Assembly: GCA_016717305.1 (NCBI GenBank)
Contig: JADKFY010000002.1
Span: 186,001 to 250,000, forward strand
DNA from: Flavobacteriales bacterium
GTDB taxonomy: Bacteria > Bacteroidota > Bacteroidia > Flavobacteriales_F > PHOS-HE28
Length of the DNA: 64,000 nt
Reading direction: 5' to 3'
Shown here: piece after piece, positions 27,912-36,341 of the stretch
Layout: every line of letters begins with the position of its first letter
How positions within the stretch are numbered: position 1 is the stretch's first letter
The notes under the pieces: model-generated
What the model was told of the DNA's origin: nothing
Databases searched by the model: none
The model's input: the letters and a program-made list of their open reading frames with translations, nothing else
Translations under genes and position numbers: made by a program

Positions 27912-28586
27912 ATGGATCCGGTACATCCTTTCATAGCGCAACTTCACGCCACCTTCAAGCGGCACGCCAACGCGGAGAGCGCTGCGGCGATGAGCGCCTA
28001 CATGAAGGGGCATTTTCCGTTCTTCGGGATCAAGACCCCACAACGCCGGGAGTTGTTGAAAGAGCACATCGCGTTGTTCGGAGCACCGGAGATCCATGAC
28101 CTACCTGCCATTGCACGGTCGGCATTTGCGTTGCCGGAACGTGAGATCCATCAGGTGGCGATCGATCTCTTGATGAAGAATGCAAAGAAGCTGACACCGG
28201 ATCAACTTCCGCTATTGGAGGAACTGATCACCACCAAGAGTTGGTGGGATAGTGCGGATGCATTGGCCGTACACGCGGTGGGCACCATCCTGAAGAGGTA
28301 TCCGAAGGAGATCACAAAGTGGAACGAGCGCTGGAACAGTAGCGACGACATGTGGTTGAACCGAACGTCGATCCTTTTTCAATTGCGTTGGAAGGCCGAC
28401 ACGGATACGGAACTCTTGTTCGCGAACATCGATCGACAGTCGAAGAGCCAGGAATTCTTCATCCGCAAAGCGATCGGCTGGTCCTTGCGCGAATTGGGTG
28501 CGACGGACCCTAAGGCGGTGCGAGCGTTCGTGGCAGCGCGAAAATTGTCGCCCTTGAGCACGCGCGAGGCGTTACGAAAGTTGTAG
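27912..28586 (+). CDS. DNA alkylation repair protein (AlkD-like HEAT-repeat)
   Basis: The 224-aa protein begins at ATG 27912 and has the AlkD family pattern: YMKGHFPFFGIKTPQRRELL, LPEREIHQVAIDLL, LEELITTKSWWDSADALAVH, DDMWLNRTSILFQLRWK, FFIRKAIGWSLRELGATDPK and LSPLSTREALRKL. AlkD glycosylases remove alkylated bases using HEAT-like repeats without flipping the base. The conserved SWWDS.D and IRKAIGW.LRE blocks are present, so it is probably active. It follows the secreted-protein genes by 32 bases, but the role is unrelated. Confidence 0.92.
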   Translation: MDPVHPFIAQLHATFKRHANAESAAAMSAYMKGHFPFFGIKTPQRRELLKEHIALFGAPEIHDLPAIARSAFALPEREIHQVAIDLLMKNAKKLTPDQLPLLEELITTKSWWDSADALAVHAVGTILKRYPKEITKWNERWNSSDDMWLNRTSILFQLRWKADTDTELLFANIDRQSKSQEFFIRKAIGWSLRELGATDPKAVRAFVAARKLSPLSTREALRKL

Positions 28587-28620
28587 TTCGATCAATTATC
28601 AACGGAAGGAGTCCTTCACC

Positions 28621-30102
28621 CTAACGCACCAAGGTGATCACGCCTTGCTTGGAGATCTCATTGGTCGGTTCGCAGGGATCCCGCATGCGCATGGTGTAAG
28701 CGTACGCACCGATCGGTAAGCCCGACCCGTCCCACTTTTGTTGGGTGTCCGTTGTGCTCCAAAGGCTGGCTCCCCAGCGGTCGAACAATCGGACCTCATA
28801 CCCGGTATCAGGGATGTCCACCTCTCCGGGCCAGGTATCATTGATCCCATCCCCATCCGGTGTGAATGCATTGGGCAGGAACAAGGTGGGTTCAGTGCGC
28901 ACGTCTATGTGCACGGACATGGTGTCATCACACAAGTTGGGCTGTGTTGAATAGAAGGTAAGGTCATACTCCTCGTATCTCCGCATATCCCAGCGAACAT
29001 ACCCCCTGCAGAGGTCAATGACCAAGCTGTCCCGAATGAAGAATGCGCAAGAATCCGATGTACTTGCGAAGACAAGGTCCACCATTGGGGTGCATGGTAC
29101 CTGTTCCACAGTGAAGTTTGCTGGTAATCGTGGGCGCACATAAACACTGTCCACGACCGGTGGACCACCACAACCGAAAATGTCGAAACCCTGCAGGGAG
29201 ATGGGCTGCCAATCGGTTTCCGTGTAACTGATGGATGGTTCGCTCAGGTTGCTAAAACCCGAAGAGCCCCAACGCCAAACAAGTGAATCAGCAGTGGAGG
29301 AGGTAGTGATCGCAACACCGCTGACCCGCAAGCACAAGGTATCCGGTGCAGCGAACGCCACTGTAGGGTATGGCAATTCAGTTAGAGTAAGGTCGCCCAT
29401 TGCGGTGCAGCCACTAATGGTGTCGATGGCGGTGACTTCGATGAGACCTTCGGTCCCCGGGACAATTTGGATGTTCGTTGTGGTCTCTCCAGTACTCCAG
29501 AGGTAGACGTGTGGTGAGAAGCCAAATTCCGTAACACTGGTCAACTGAGGCGGTTCGGATGGGCAGTACGTGCTGGCGCCTTCGATGAAGATGTCCGGGT
29601 CGCCAAGCGTGCCGGTCACGGAAAAGGGGCAAGGGCCACCGTTGATGGTCACCGTGTAATCCCCAACGCCCAAGTTCGTGCGATCCGTGGCTGTCAGGTT
29701 CGGTGCATCGGTCCATTGCCAGGTGTAGGGGCCCGGGTTCAAGGAAAAGCTCACCGACCCGTCCGTTAAACCGGCGCAACTGATATCGGTGGTGGTGATA
29801 TTCCCGAGTGGCTGCACGACAGGCTCGTCGACCACCGCATCAAGCACGGAAATACATCCAAGCGTGTCTTGCACGATCACAGAATAGGCACCAGAGATCA
29901 AGCCGGTGGCCGTGGCACCGGTCAAACCGGCATCGTGGAACCAGTTGTAGGTGTAGGGACCACCGGTACCCACCACGGTCAGCGTACCGTTCGCATCACC
30001 CGGACAGGTGGGCAATGTGCTGTTCAAGCTGACCGAACAGGGGTCTTGGCAGAAAGCTGCCAAGGTCAACGGTAAGAAAAGGATCAACGTAGCATATCGC
30101 AT
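28621..30102 (-). CDS. Secreted repeat protein with T9SS type B (gliding motility-associated) C-terminal domain
   Basis: Start is placed at the ATG at 30102 (MRYATLILFLPLTLAAFC signal peptide). The 493-aa protein contains SprB-type repeats early on: CPGDANGTLTVVGTGGPYTY, GLISGAYSVIVQDTLGC, CAGLTDGSVSFSLNPGPYTW. A middle Ig-like region follows, then the C-terminal CHU_C/T9SS type B domain: LPNAFTPDGDGINDTW, YEVRLFDRWGASLWST and WDGSGLPIGAYAYTM. It is exported by T9SS and attached to or released from the cell surface. It is convergent with the AlkD-like gene; a GAAGGA/TCCTTC hairpin sits between the stops. Confidence 0.92.
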   Translation of the reverse strand: MRYATLILFLPLTLAAFCQDPCSVSLNSTLPTCPGDANGTLTVVGTGGPYTYNWFHDAGLTGATATGLISGAYSVIVQDTLGCISVLDAVVDEPVVQPLGNITTTDISCAGLTDGSVSFSLNPGPYTWQWTDAPNLTATDRTNLGVGDYTVTINGGPCPFSVTGTLGDPDIFIEGASTYCPSEPPQLTSVTEFGFSPHVYLWSTGETTTNIQIVPGTEGLIEVTAIDTISGCTAMGDLTLTELPYPTVAFAAPDTLCLRVSGVAITTSSTADSLVWRWGSSGFSNLSEPSISYTETDWQPISLQGFDIFGCGGPPVVDSVYVRPRLPANFTVEQVPCTPMVDLVFASTSDSCAFFIRDSLVIDLCRGYVRWDMRRYEEYDLTFYSTQPNLCDDTMSVHIDVRTEPTLFLPNAFTPDGDGINDTWPGEVDIPDTGYEVRLFDRWGASLWSTTDTQQKWDGSGLPIGAYAYTMRMRDPCEPTNEISKQGVITLVR

Positions 30103-30200
30103 CGAACTCCAAAAAAGGAGTGCGAAGGTCGTGAATTCCGTGCAAATGGGACGCGGCTCACACACCGGGTATGGTCTGGAGTTACTTTCTCTGGCTTTGA

Positions 30201-31349
30201 TCAAGGAACGATCTCCACTTCCTGCCAAGTTTGGTTGTTCACGGCATTGTCCGCATTGGGGTCATACATCACGTCGTTACTGGGGATGTATTCACCATTG
30301 TTGTTCATCCAATATTGGTTCGATCCGGACTCTACTTGGTACTGTTGTCCGTTGGGGTTGGCCACGGTGTATTCATCCTTGATATAGTTCGTGAACTGTT
30401 GCTGGTTGTGGTCCATGGACTCCATCCGGGAATTGTAGCCATCCATAGAGGCTTTGTTAATGGCATCCCAAGTACTTCTGTGCGTTGCTTGTTGCTGGTC
30501 GAAATTGCGCTGGTTCTGTTGCATTTTGGTATTGTGCTGGGACCAGCTCTGGTTGGCCTTTTGTTGCTCGCTGGCATTGTAGGCCGCGATCTGTTGTGGA
30601 TTGTCCTGCGTGTTGATGATGCCGTTCAATAGAGCCCGTTTCGCAAATTCGTATTGGTCCTGATCAGCGGTGAGCGCCTGCATGTTCGTATACCAGAAAG
30701 CATCGTTCTGTCCTTGGCTGACGGACATGTTCACGATCATGAACAACGGTTTGCCTTCCTGGTTGCGCCATTCGGTACCCAGGGCGAAATGCTGGTCCCG
30801 GGAAGGCGCTACTTTGAACAACTTGGCGCTGTAAGCCCTGTTCCGTTCGGCTACCTGCGGAATGGGATATTGCTTCATCAATTGGAAACCATTGCCGGTC
30901 ATCTGTGGGACCAGATCTTGTTGCAGGTACGCGCTGATATCCATGGGTCGCCGCATGGCTTGCCCTGCCATTTGATAACTGCGTTGCATGTTCGGGTCAT
31001 TGGAGTACGTGTTCGTGGAACCGGAACGGTAAAAGACCTTCACCCCACCGGGGCCAACGATCTGCGGATCCTGCGGGTTTTGTGGCGTTACTATTTTCCA
31101 ACTTGCGGGTAGTGGCATCTGGTAGCTGACCATTCCCGTTTTCGCATCCACAACATTGTGCAGTGTAACATTTCCGCCACCGTTGTTGGTCGGTTGGTCG
31201 GTGCCCGCATCCATACCTCGCTCATCATTGTAACCCGTGTCCCCATATCCTTCTTCGGCCATTGCATATTGATCGTTGCTCGGGTCGTTATTACAACCTG
31301 TCGCAGCCAGGAAGGAAAGGGCGAGAAGGAGGAAGTGTGTGGTTTTCAT
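30201..31349 (-). CDS. Gln/Asn-rich lipoprotein of unknown function
   Basis: From ATG 31349 the 382-aa protein has a lipoprotein signal (FLLLALSFLAATGC), a disordered Gly/Asp-rich N-terminus, then a folded part including MVSYQMPLPASWKIV, VKVFYRSGS and LFMIVNMSVSQGQND, and a C-terminal half very rich in Gln, Asn and Ser (SQHNTKMQQNQRNFDQQQAT, YNSRMESMDHNQQQ). The second half is probably a coiled or extended segment. I do not recognise the family. It ends 99 bases before the next gene downstream on the same strand. Confidence 0.7.
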   Translation of the reverse strand: MKTTHFLLLALSFLAATGCNNDPSNDQYAMAEEGYGDTGYNDERGMDAGTDQPTNNGGGNVTLHNVVDAKTGMVSYQMPLPASWKIVTPQNPQDPQIVGPGGVKVFYRSGSTNTYSNDPNMQRSYQMAGQAMRRPMDISAYLQQDLVPQMTGNGFQLMKQYPIPQVAERNRAYSAKLFKVAPSRDQHFALGTEWRNQEGKPLFMIVNMSVSQGQNDAFWYTNMQALTADQDQYEFAKRALLNGIINTQDNPQQIAAYNASEQQKANQSWSQHNTKMQQNQRNFDQQQATHRSTWDAINKASMDGYNSRMESMDHNQQQFTNYIKDEYTVANPNGQQYQVESGSNQYWMNNNGEYIPSNDVMYDPNADNAVNNQTWQEVEIVP

Positions 31350-31373
31350 TCTTCGTGTTTTCGTGTTGATCAT

Positions 31374-31697
31374 TCCTTTACCAGTGCCAAATTAGCTAGA
31401 GGACATGATAACAAACACAAAACCACCCGAATTGGGGATAGGGGGTAACGGCGAAGTTCTCCGGCGGCGATCTCATCGGAATTGGCATGCGCGGAGATGC
31501 TAATGTGTCCGTTGGGAAGAATTGCGTCCAATGCACCGAGGTCCAAGGTCCTGTTAAGTCTTTGGGACACCAATGTCCCATGCTCCGAGCGAGAGTCGGG
31601 TGTCTCTTCCAGCATGGGAACAGCACCCGCACTTGTGCTTTCAAGTTCGGTCACCGCTAGGAGAATGACCAACTGGGAGGTGTTCGAGGCTTCTCGT
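31374..31697. other. Non-coding gap between the lipoprotein and msrA
   Basis: About 320 bases. Short ORFs exist on both strands but none shows a domain, a signal peptide or a good start, so I see nothing definite here beyond the promoter region expected upstream of the lipoprotein gene. Confidence 0.4.
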
Positions 31698-32363
31698 CTA
31701 TTTCAAAACTTCTGGCATTTCCCTCTTGAAACGCTCGAACCGCGGGATCGAAACTCCCCTCACGTAACCTTCATTGGGGTGAAGGCGAACGTAGTTCTGG
31801 TGATAGTCTTCGGCGGGCCAGAATTTCTCGAAGGATACCACTTGCGTCACGATCGGTGAAGTGTATTTCCCTGAAGCGTCCAGTTCCTTGATCATGCTTT
31901 CGATCACGCCTTTCTCTTCTTGGTTCTGGTAAAAAGCGATGGAACGGTACTGGGCGCCGGCATCAGGACCCTGCCGGTCCTTTGTAGTAGGGTCTTGACT
32001 GTTGAAGAAGACTTTTAATAGTGTTGTATAGCTCACGACTTCGGGATCATAGAACACCTCTACGGCCTCGGCGTGGCCTGTACTCCCGCTACCGACTTGT
32101 TGGTAAGTTGGGTTCTTTTCAGTTCCGCCGGAATATCCGGATACAGCCTCCTTAACGCCCTTCACGCTTTCAAACACCTCTTCAACGCACCAAAAGCAGC
32201 CACTTGCGAAGTAGGCGGTACTCGATCCAGAAAGGTCTTGTGGGCTTTCGTTGATCAGGGTTGTATCCTGAACATTTCTGCTGGATAAAGGGTTCGTGCT
32301 GTTCGGGATGCAGGAGAATAGCAGGGCTATAGGCAGGATCAACATGCTTGTCATCGGTTTCAT
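31698..32363 (-). CDS. msrA: Peptide methionine-S-sulfoxide reductase MsrA, lipoprotein form
   Basis: MsrA reduces the S epimer of methionine sulfoxide in proteins. The catalytic motif is present as ASGCFWCVEEVFESVKGV, followed by SGYSGGTEKNPTYQQVGSGS, TGHAEAVEVFYDPEVVSY and DRQGPDAGAQYRSIAFY. The 221-aa product carries an N-terminal lipoprotein signal (MLILPIALLFSC), so it works outside the cytoplasm, probably anchored to a membrane facing the periplasm. There is no fused MsrB domain and no neighbouring msrB. Confidence 0.95.
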   Translation of the reverse strand: MKPMTSMLILPIALLFSCIPNSTNPLSSRNVQDTTLINESPQDLSGSSTAYFASGCFWCVEEVFESVKGVKEAVSGYSGGTEKNPTYQQVGSGSTGHAEAVEVFYDPEVVSYTTLLKVFFNSQDPTTKDRQGPDAGAQYRSIAFYQNQEEKGVIESMIKELDASGKYTSPIVTQVVSFEKFWPAEDYHQNYVRLHPNEGYVRGVSIPRFERFKREMPEVLK

Positions 32364-32705
32364 TGTGTAAAGGTCGTGATCACATCAATTACCTGACGTA
32401 TCTACGATCGGGACCTTGGAACGGATCGTTACAACTGATCAATTCGTGGCTGCAGGTGCTACTGAACGACGGTCTTTCGTGATGCTCTTCAGGTGGGTCA
32501 GGTATTTTTCAAGGATCAAAGTCCGTATCATTCGACACCTTGGTAATAGGATCCGGCCCCTGTGTTGATAAAAGGAGGGTATGCAAAGTGTCGTTTTCCG
32601 GAGCATAACCTGTAACATTGTGTCTCCACGATGAACTCATTGTTGATCCGGGCCTTTTTTGAAGGGTGTGGGTCACTCTTTCAATTTACCAACTCCAATA
32701 ATTTG
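32364..32705. other. Divergent intergenic region between msrA and the metalloprotease gene
   Basis: This roughly 340-base region separates two divergent genes and must hold both promoters. TAACATTG at about 32610 (seven of eight matches to TAnnTTTG) is the only candidate -7 element I can point to for the metalloprotease gene. No ORF or repeat of note. Confidence 0.3.
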
Positions 32706-35700
32706 ATGGAACGCATATCGACTCTCTTCAAGCCCTTCCTGAACCTACTGCTCTTGACGTTTTTGGGTGTTTCCTCCCTGACAGCACAGTCACTAACGGC
32801 GTTACAGGATGAGAGTTGTGGATTCGACCAGCGGCACAAGGAACTACTAAGGACCGATCCTCGTTATCGGCAGCAAGTGCAGGAATTCGACGCATTGGTG
32901 CGAAATTTCGACGTTAGTGGAAAGAGGGGTGGCGGTACCTTGACCGTACCAGTGGTGGTTCACGTTATGGAAACCGGAACAGCGATCACTGCGATCACTG
33001 ACGAACAAGTGCGCAATGGCATCCGCTGGTTGAACGAACGTTACCGCAAAGTGCCCGGTACATTGGGAGATGGCAACGGAGTGGACATCAACATGGAGTT
33101 CGCTTTGGCCGTTCGCGACCCGAGCGGCAATTGCACCAACGGTATCACGAGGCGCGATATGACCGGCAATGCCACGTACATGGCCAACGGGGTTTTCAGT
33201 GACGTCTCGGGAATTTCCGATGCCTCGTTGAAGCTCTTGGATGTTTGGCCACAAACGCAGTACTACAACATTTGGCTGATCTCCGAATTCGACAACAACA
33301 ACGGTGGTGGTGGGGTACAGGGCTATGCATTTTTCAGCAGCAGCCATGGCCAGCCGAATGACGGTACGGTAATGTTGGTGAATGCGTACAAGAACCCACA
33401 GGGCATCACCTTGGCGCATGAGCTGGGCCATGCCTTCAACGTGTACCACACTTTTGAAGGCGATGCTGGTGGAACGGGTTGTCCTACCAATGGGAATTGC
33501 ATTTCCGATGGTGACCAAGTTTGCGATACGCCACCGCACATCCGCAGCAACAGCGATTGCAACTTCAGCGGAACCAATGGATGCGATGGTGGATCCGCGA
33601 TCTCGCTTTTCAAGAACAACTACATGGATTACTCTGGCGACCAATGCCAGAACATGTTCACGGCAGGACAGAACACGCGCATTCAAGCAGCCATTTCCGG
33701 ACCACGGGCATCCTTCCTGGCTGTGAATGGCAACATGGCGTTGGTTCCACCGGGCGCCCCAATGTTGGACTTTGTTGCTTCAACCGCATTGATGTGCGGC
33801 ACAGGGCAGAGTGTTCAGTTGTTCGATAAGTCCTCGTGCATCCCGAACACCTTCATCGCGGGTACCGGCCTATCGGGGATCACCTTCTCTTGGTCCATCA
33901 CCAACGGGACGGAAACGCATGTGTCAACCCAACAGAATCCGGTCTTCACATTGAACAGCGCCGGTGTGTACAACGCTACTGTAAGTATTACGACCGGGCT
34001 TGGTACCTATACTCGCACGGAACAAGGGGTCGTGGTGGTAACAGCGGCCCCGGTAGCTGCGTGCACGCCCACGTCGACCAACGAATGCAATTGTGCGAAT
34101 ACGGTGAACAACGTGGTCTTCAACACTATTTCAAACGCAACAAGTTCTTCGGTGAATGTTGCCTATACGGACTTTTCCTGCTCACAGAACACGATTGTTG
34201 CCGTTGGAAGTACGTATTCTCTAGCGGTTTCTCTTCGAGGCGGTGGCAGCGGTGCTGAATCATTGAACGCATATATCGATTACAACAATAACGGGGTCTT
34301 TGAGGATCCAAGTGAACGGGTCGCTTCGGGTTCACAACCGGCCAGCTCTTCGGGCACCATCATGGCCAACGTCACTATTCCGGGAACTGCAGTAACCAAT
34401 ACGTTGTTACGCATGCGCATCTATGGCGAGGCGGGTACCCTAAGCGCAAGCGAACGCGCGTGCGGGTCAGCTTTCTTCATTGGGGATGTGGAGGATTACG
34501 GCGTGTACATTTCCAACACTGTTGCAGCGTTGAGTATTGCGGCGGCACCGGGTAATACGATCACTTATGGAACATCGGTCACCTTCACCCCTGCACCGGT
34601 GAATGGAGGTGGTGCTCCCGTGTACTCCTGGTTGCGCAACGGGGTCGATGTTGGAACAAGTGCAACCTACGTGAGCAACAACCTTCTCCCCGGTGAAACG
34701 ATCCAATGTTCCATGGCCTCCAATTTGGCTGGTGTGATCAGCTCGCCAGCGCTGTCCAATACCGTTACCATGGTTGTTACAGGTCCTCCTTTGTCCGAAT
34801 TCAATGGAAGCACGACGCAACTATGCGCAGGAAGTAGTGTGACGTTCACCGATGCATCCTTGCTTAGCCCCACCTCGTGGTCATGGAGTTTTCCCGGTGG
34901 TACACCATCCAACTCAACGGCGCAGAACCCGGTTGTTTCCTATGCAAGTCCGGGCACGTACAACGTAACGTTGATCGCATCCAACGGGAATGGCACCGGA
35001 ACTACGAATACGAAGACGGCCTACGTCCACGTACTTGCTGTGCCCACTTCGGGTTGTTCGGTAACGCGCACCAACACCCCCACAGCGGGTATTGGGATCA
35101 CCAACGTGCAACTGAACACGATCAACAAGACCACGGTATACAACGGTGCGGTCATGAACGATTACACGTGCTCCGATGTAACAACATTGAGCGCAAATAC
35201 GGTTTACGCCATCTCTGTAACGGTGGGCGGCTCCAACGATCAATGGGTTCGGGCCTATATCGACTACAATAACGACGGTGATTTCGTGGATGCTGGAGAG
35301 CAGATCTTCGCACCGGCGGCGGGGCGAGGTGCGCGCAGCGGAACGTTCACCACAAATGCATCGCCTACCTACGGGTCGTTAATGCGTTTGCGCGTGATCT
35401 CCGATTTCGTGAACACAACAGCGGGCCCTTGTACTTCTCCAGTTCACTATGGTCAGGTGGAAGAGTACGGTGTCGTTTTCTCGGCACCTGCGGGCATTCA
35501 GGTTTCGGCAAGGGCCTTTTTGGAAGGACCCTACAAGGTTTCCACAGGACTTATGAGCGATACGCTGCGTCAATTGGCTCTTGTACCAGCATTGGAGCCG
35601 TACACGAACTTGGGTTACTCCTTTAGTGGTGGTGGCGGGGAGACCGTTGCTCCTGCTGTACTAGCGGTAACGGGCGGCAATGCGATCGTGGATTGGGTGG

Positions 35701-36239
35701 TGTTGGAATTGCGCGACAATGCAACGCCGACCACGGTGTTGGCAAGTCGAAGTGCGTTGCTCCAACGCGATGGTGATGTGGTGGGCTTGGATGGAACCTC
35801 TGCCCTCAGTTTCGGGCTACCGGCCGCCAGCTACCACGTAGCCGTATTGCACAGGAACCACCTTCCGATCATGACCCTGACACCGGTGGCCTTGAGTGCG
35901 TCACCAGCCACCGTGGACTTCACCGTAATTTCCACAGTGACCTATGGCACTGGAGCGCGCAAAAGCTTTGCTGGGGCGTTCTCCACGGAAGCCCTTTGGG
36001 CCGGCGATGTGAATTTCGACCGCACGTTGAAGTACACCAACCAATTCAACGACCGTGACCTTATACTGGTCGAGATCGGTGGTACGGTCGCCACCAATAC
36101 GGTAGCGGGGTATCTGCCTACCGACGTCAATTTGGACGGTGTTGTCAAATACACCAATATCTACAACGACCGCGACATCATCCTGGTGAACATCGGTGGA
36201 ACTGTTGCAACCAATACGAGGGTCGCGCAAATGCCGTGA
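32706..36239 (+). CDS. Large secreted pappalysin-type (M43) metalloprotease with PKD and GEVED domains
   Basis: The ATG at 32706 gives a proper signal peptide (FLNLLLLTFLGVSSLTAQ); an upstream in-frame ATG (32631) is less likely. The 1177-aa protein has an M43 peptidase domain (about 75-340) with zinc site LAHELGHAFNVYH and Met-turn region NYMDYSGDQCQNMFTAGQ. An Ig/PKD-like domain follows, then a GEVED domain ending GDVEDYGVYI, a further Ig-like segment, a PKD domain (SWSWSFPGGTPSNSTAQNP), a second GEVED domain ending GQVEEYGVVF, and a C-terminal module ending in two repeats 'GDVN.D...KYTN..NDRD.IL..IGG'. It is exported and probably degrades extracellular protein. Confidence 0.9.
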   Translation: MERISTLFKPFLNLLLLTFLGVSSLTAQSLTALQDESCGFDQRHKELLRTDPRYRQQVQEFDALVRNFDVSGKRGGGTLTVPVVVHVMETGTAITAITDEQVRNGIRWLNERYRKVPGTLGDGNGVDINMEFALAVRDPSGNCTNGITRRDMTGNATYMANGVFSDVSGISDASLKLLDVWPQTQYYNIWLISEFDNNNGGGGVQGYAFFSSSHGQPNDGTVMLVNAYKNPQGITLAHELGHAFNVYHTFEGDAGGTGCPTNGNCISDGDQVCDTPPHIRSNSDCNFSGTNGCDGGSAISLFKNNYMDYSGDQCQNMFTAGQNTRIQAAISGPRASFLAVNGNMALVPPGAPMLDFVASTALMCGTGQSVQLFDKSSCIPNTFIAGTGLSGITFSWSITNGTETHVSTQQNPVFTLNSAGVYNATVSITTGLGTYTRTEQGVVVVTAAPVAACTPTSTNECNCANTVNNVVFNTISNATSSSVNVAYTDFSCSQNTIVAVGSTYSLAVSLRGGGSGAESLNAYIDYNNNGVFEDPSERVASGSQPASSSGTIMANVTIPGTAVTNTLLRMRIYGEAGTLSASERACGSAFFIGDVEDYGVYISNTVAALSIAAAPGNTITYGTSVTFTPAPVNGGGAPVYSWLRNGVDVGTSATYVSNNLLPGETIQCSMASNLAGVISSPALSNTVTMVVTGPPLSEFNGSTTQLCAGSSVTFTDASLLSPTSWSWSFPGGTPSNSTAQNPVVSYASPGTYNVTLIASNGNGTGTTNTKTAYVHVLAVPTSGCSVTRTNTPTAGIGITNVQLNTINKTTVYNGAVMNDYTCSDVTTLSANTVYAISVTVGGSNDQWVRAYIDYNNDGDFVDAGEQIFAPAAGRGARSGTFTTNASPTYGSLMRLRVISDFVNTTAGPCTSPVHYGQVEEYGVVFSAPAGIQVSARAFLEGPYKVSTGLMSDTLRQLALVPALEPYTNLGYSFSGGGGETVAPAVLAVTGGNAIVDWVVLELRDNATPTTVLASRSALLQRDGDVVGLDGTSALSFGLPAASYHVAVLHRNHLPIMTLTPVALSASPATVDFTVISTVTYGTGARKSFAGAFSTEALWAGDVNFDRTLKYTNQFNDRDLILVEIGGTVATNTVAGYLPTDVNLDGVVKYTNIYNDRDIILVNIGGTVATNTRVAQMP

Positions 36240-36277
36240 TCCGAGGTAGATCCCGCACGGCCATTCGTTGCGTAACG

Positions 36278-36330
36278 ATCATTTACAAGGAAGCCTCGTT
36301 CAATTTGAACGAGGCTTCCTTGTAAATGAT
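36278..36330. terminator. Bidirectional terminator: perfect 26-bp inverted repeat
   Basis: Bases 36278-36303 and 36305-36330 are exact reverse complements around a single T. The repeat lies between the converging stops of the metalloprotease gene (36239) and the DEAD-box helicase gene (36342). The outer arms are A/T-rich (ATCATTTACAAGG), so each strand has T-rich sequence after the GC-rich core, as expected for a two-way terminator. Confidence 0.85.
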
Positions 36331-36341
36331 GATGTCAAGGG

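Noticed and set aside
31370..31672. 100-codon minus-strand ORF between the lipoprotein and msrA
   Set aside because: It has no signal peptide, domain or family resemblance, and the opposite strand is equally open; treated as chance.
32847..33686. 279-codon minus-strand ORF opposite the metalloprotease
   Set aside because: It lies entirely inside the peptidase domain, whose zinc site and Met-turn confirm the plus-strand reading.
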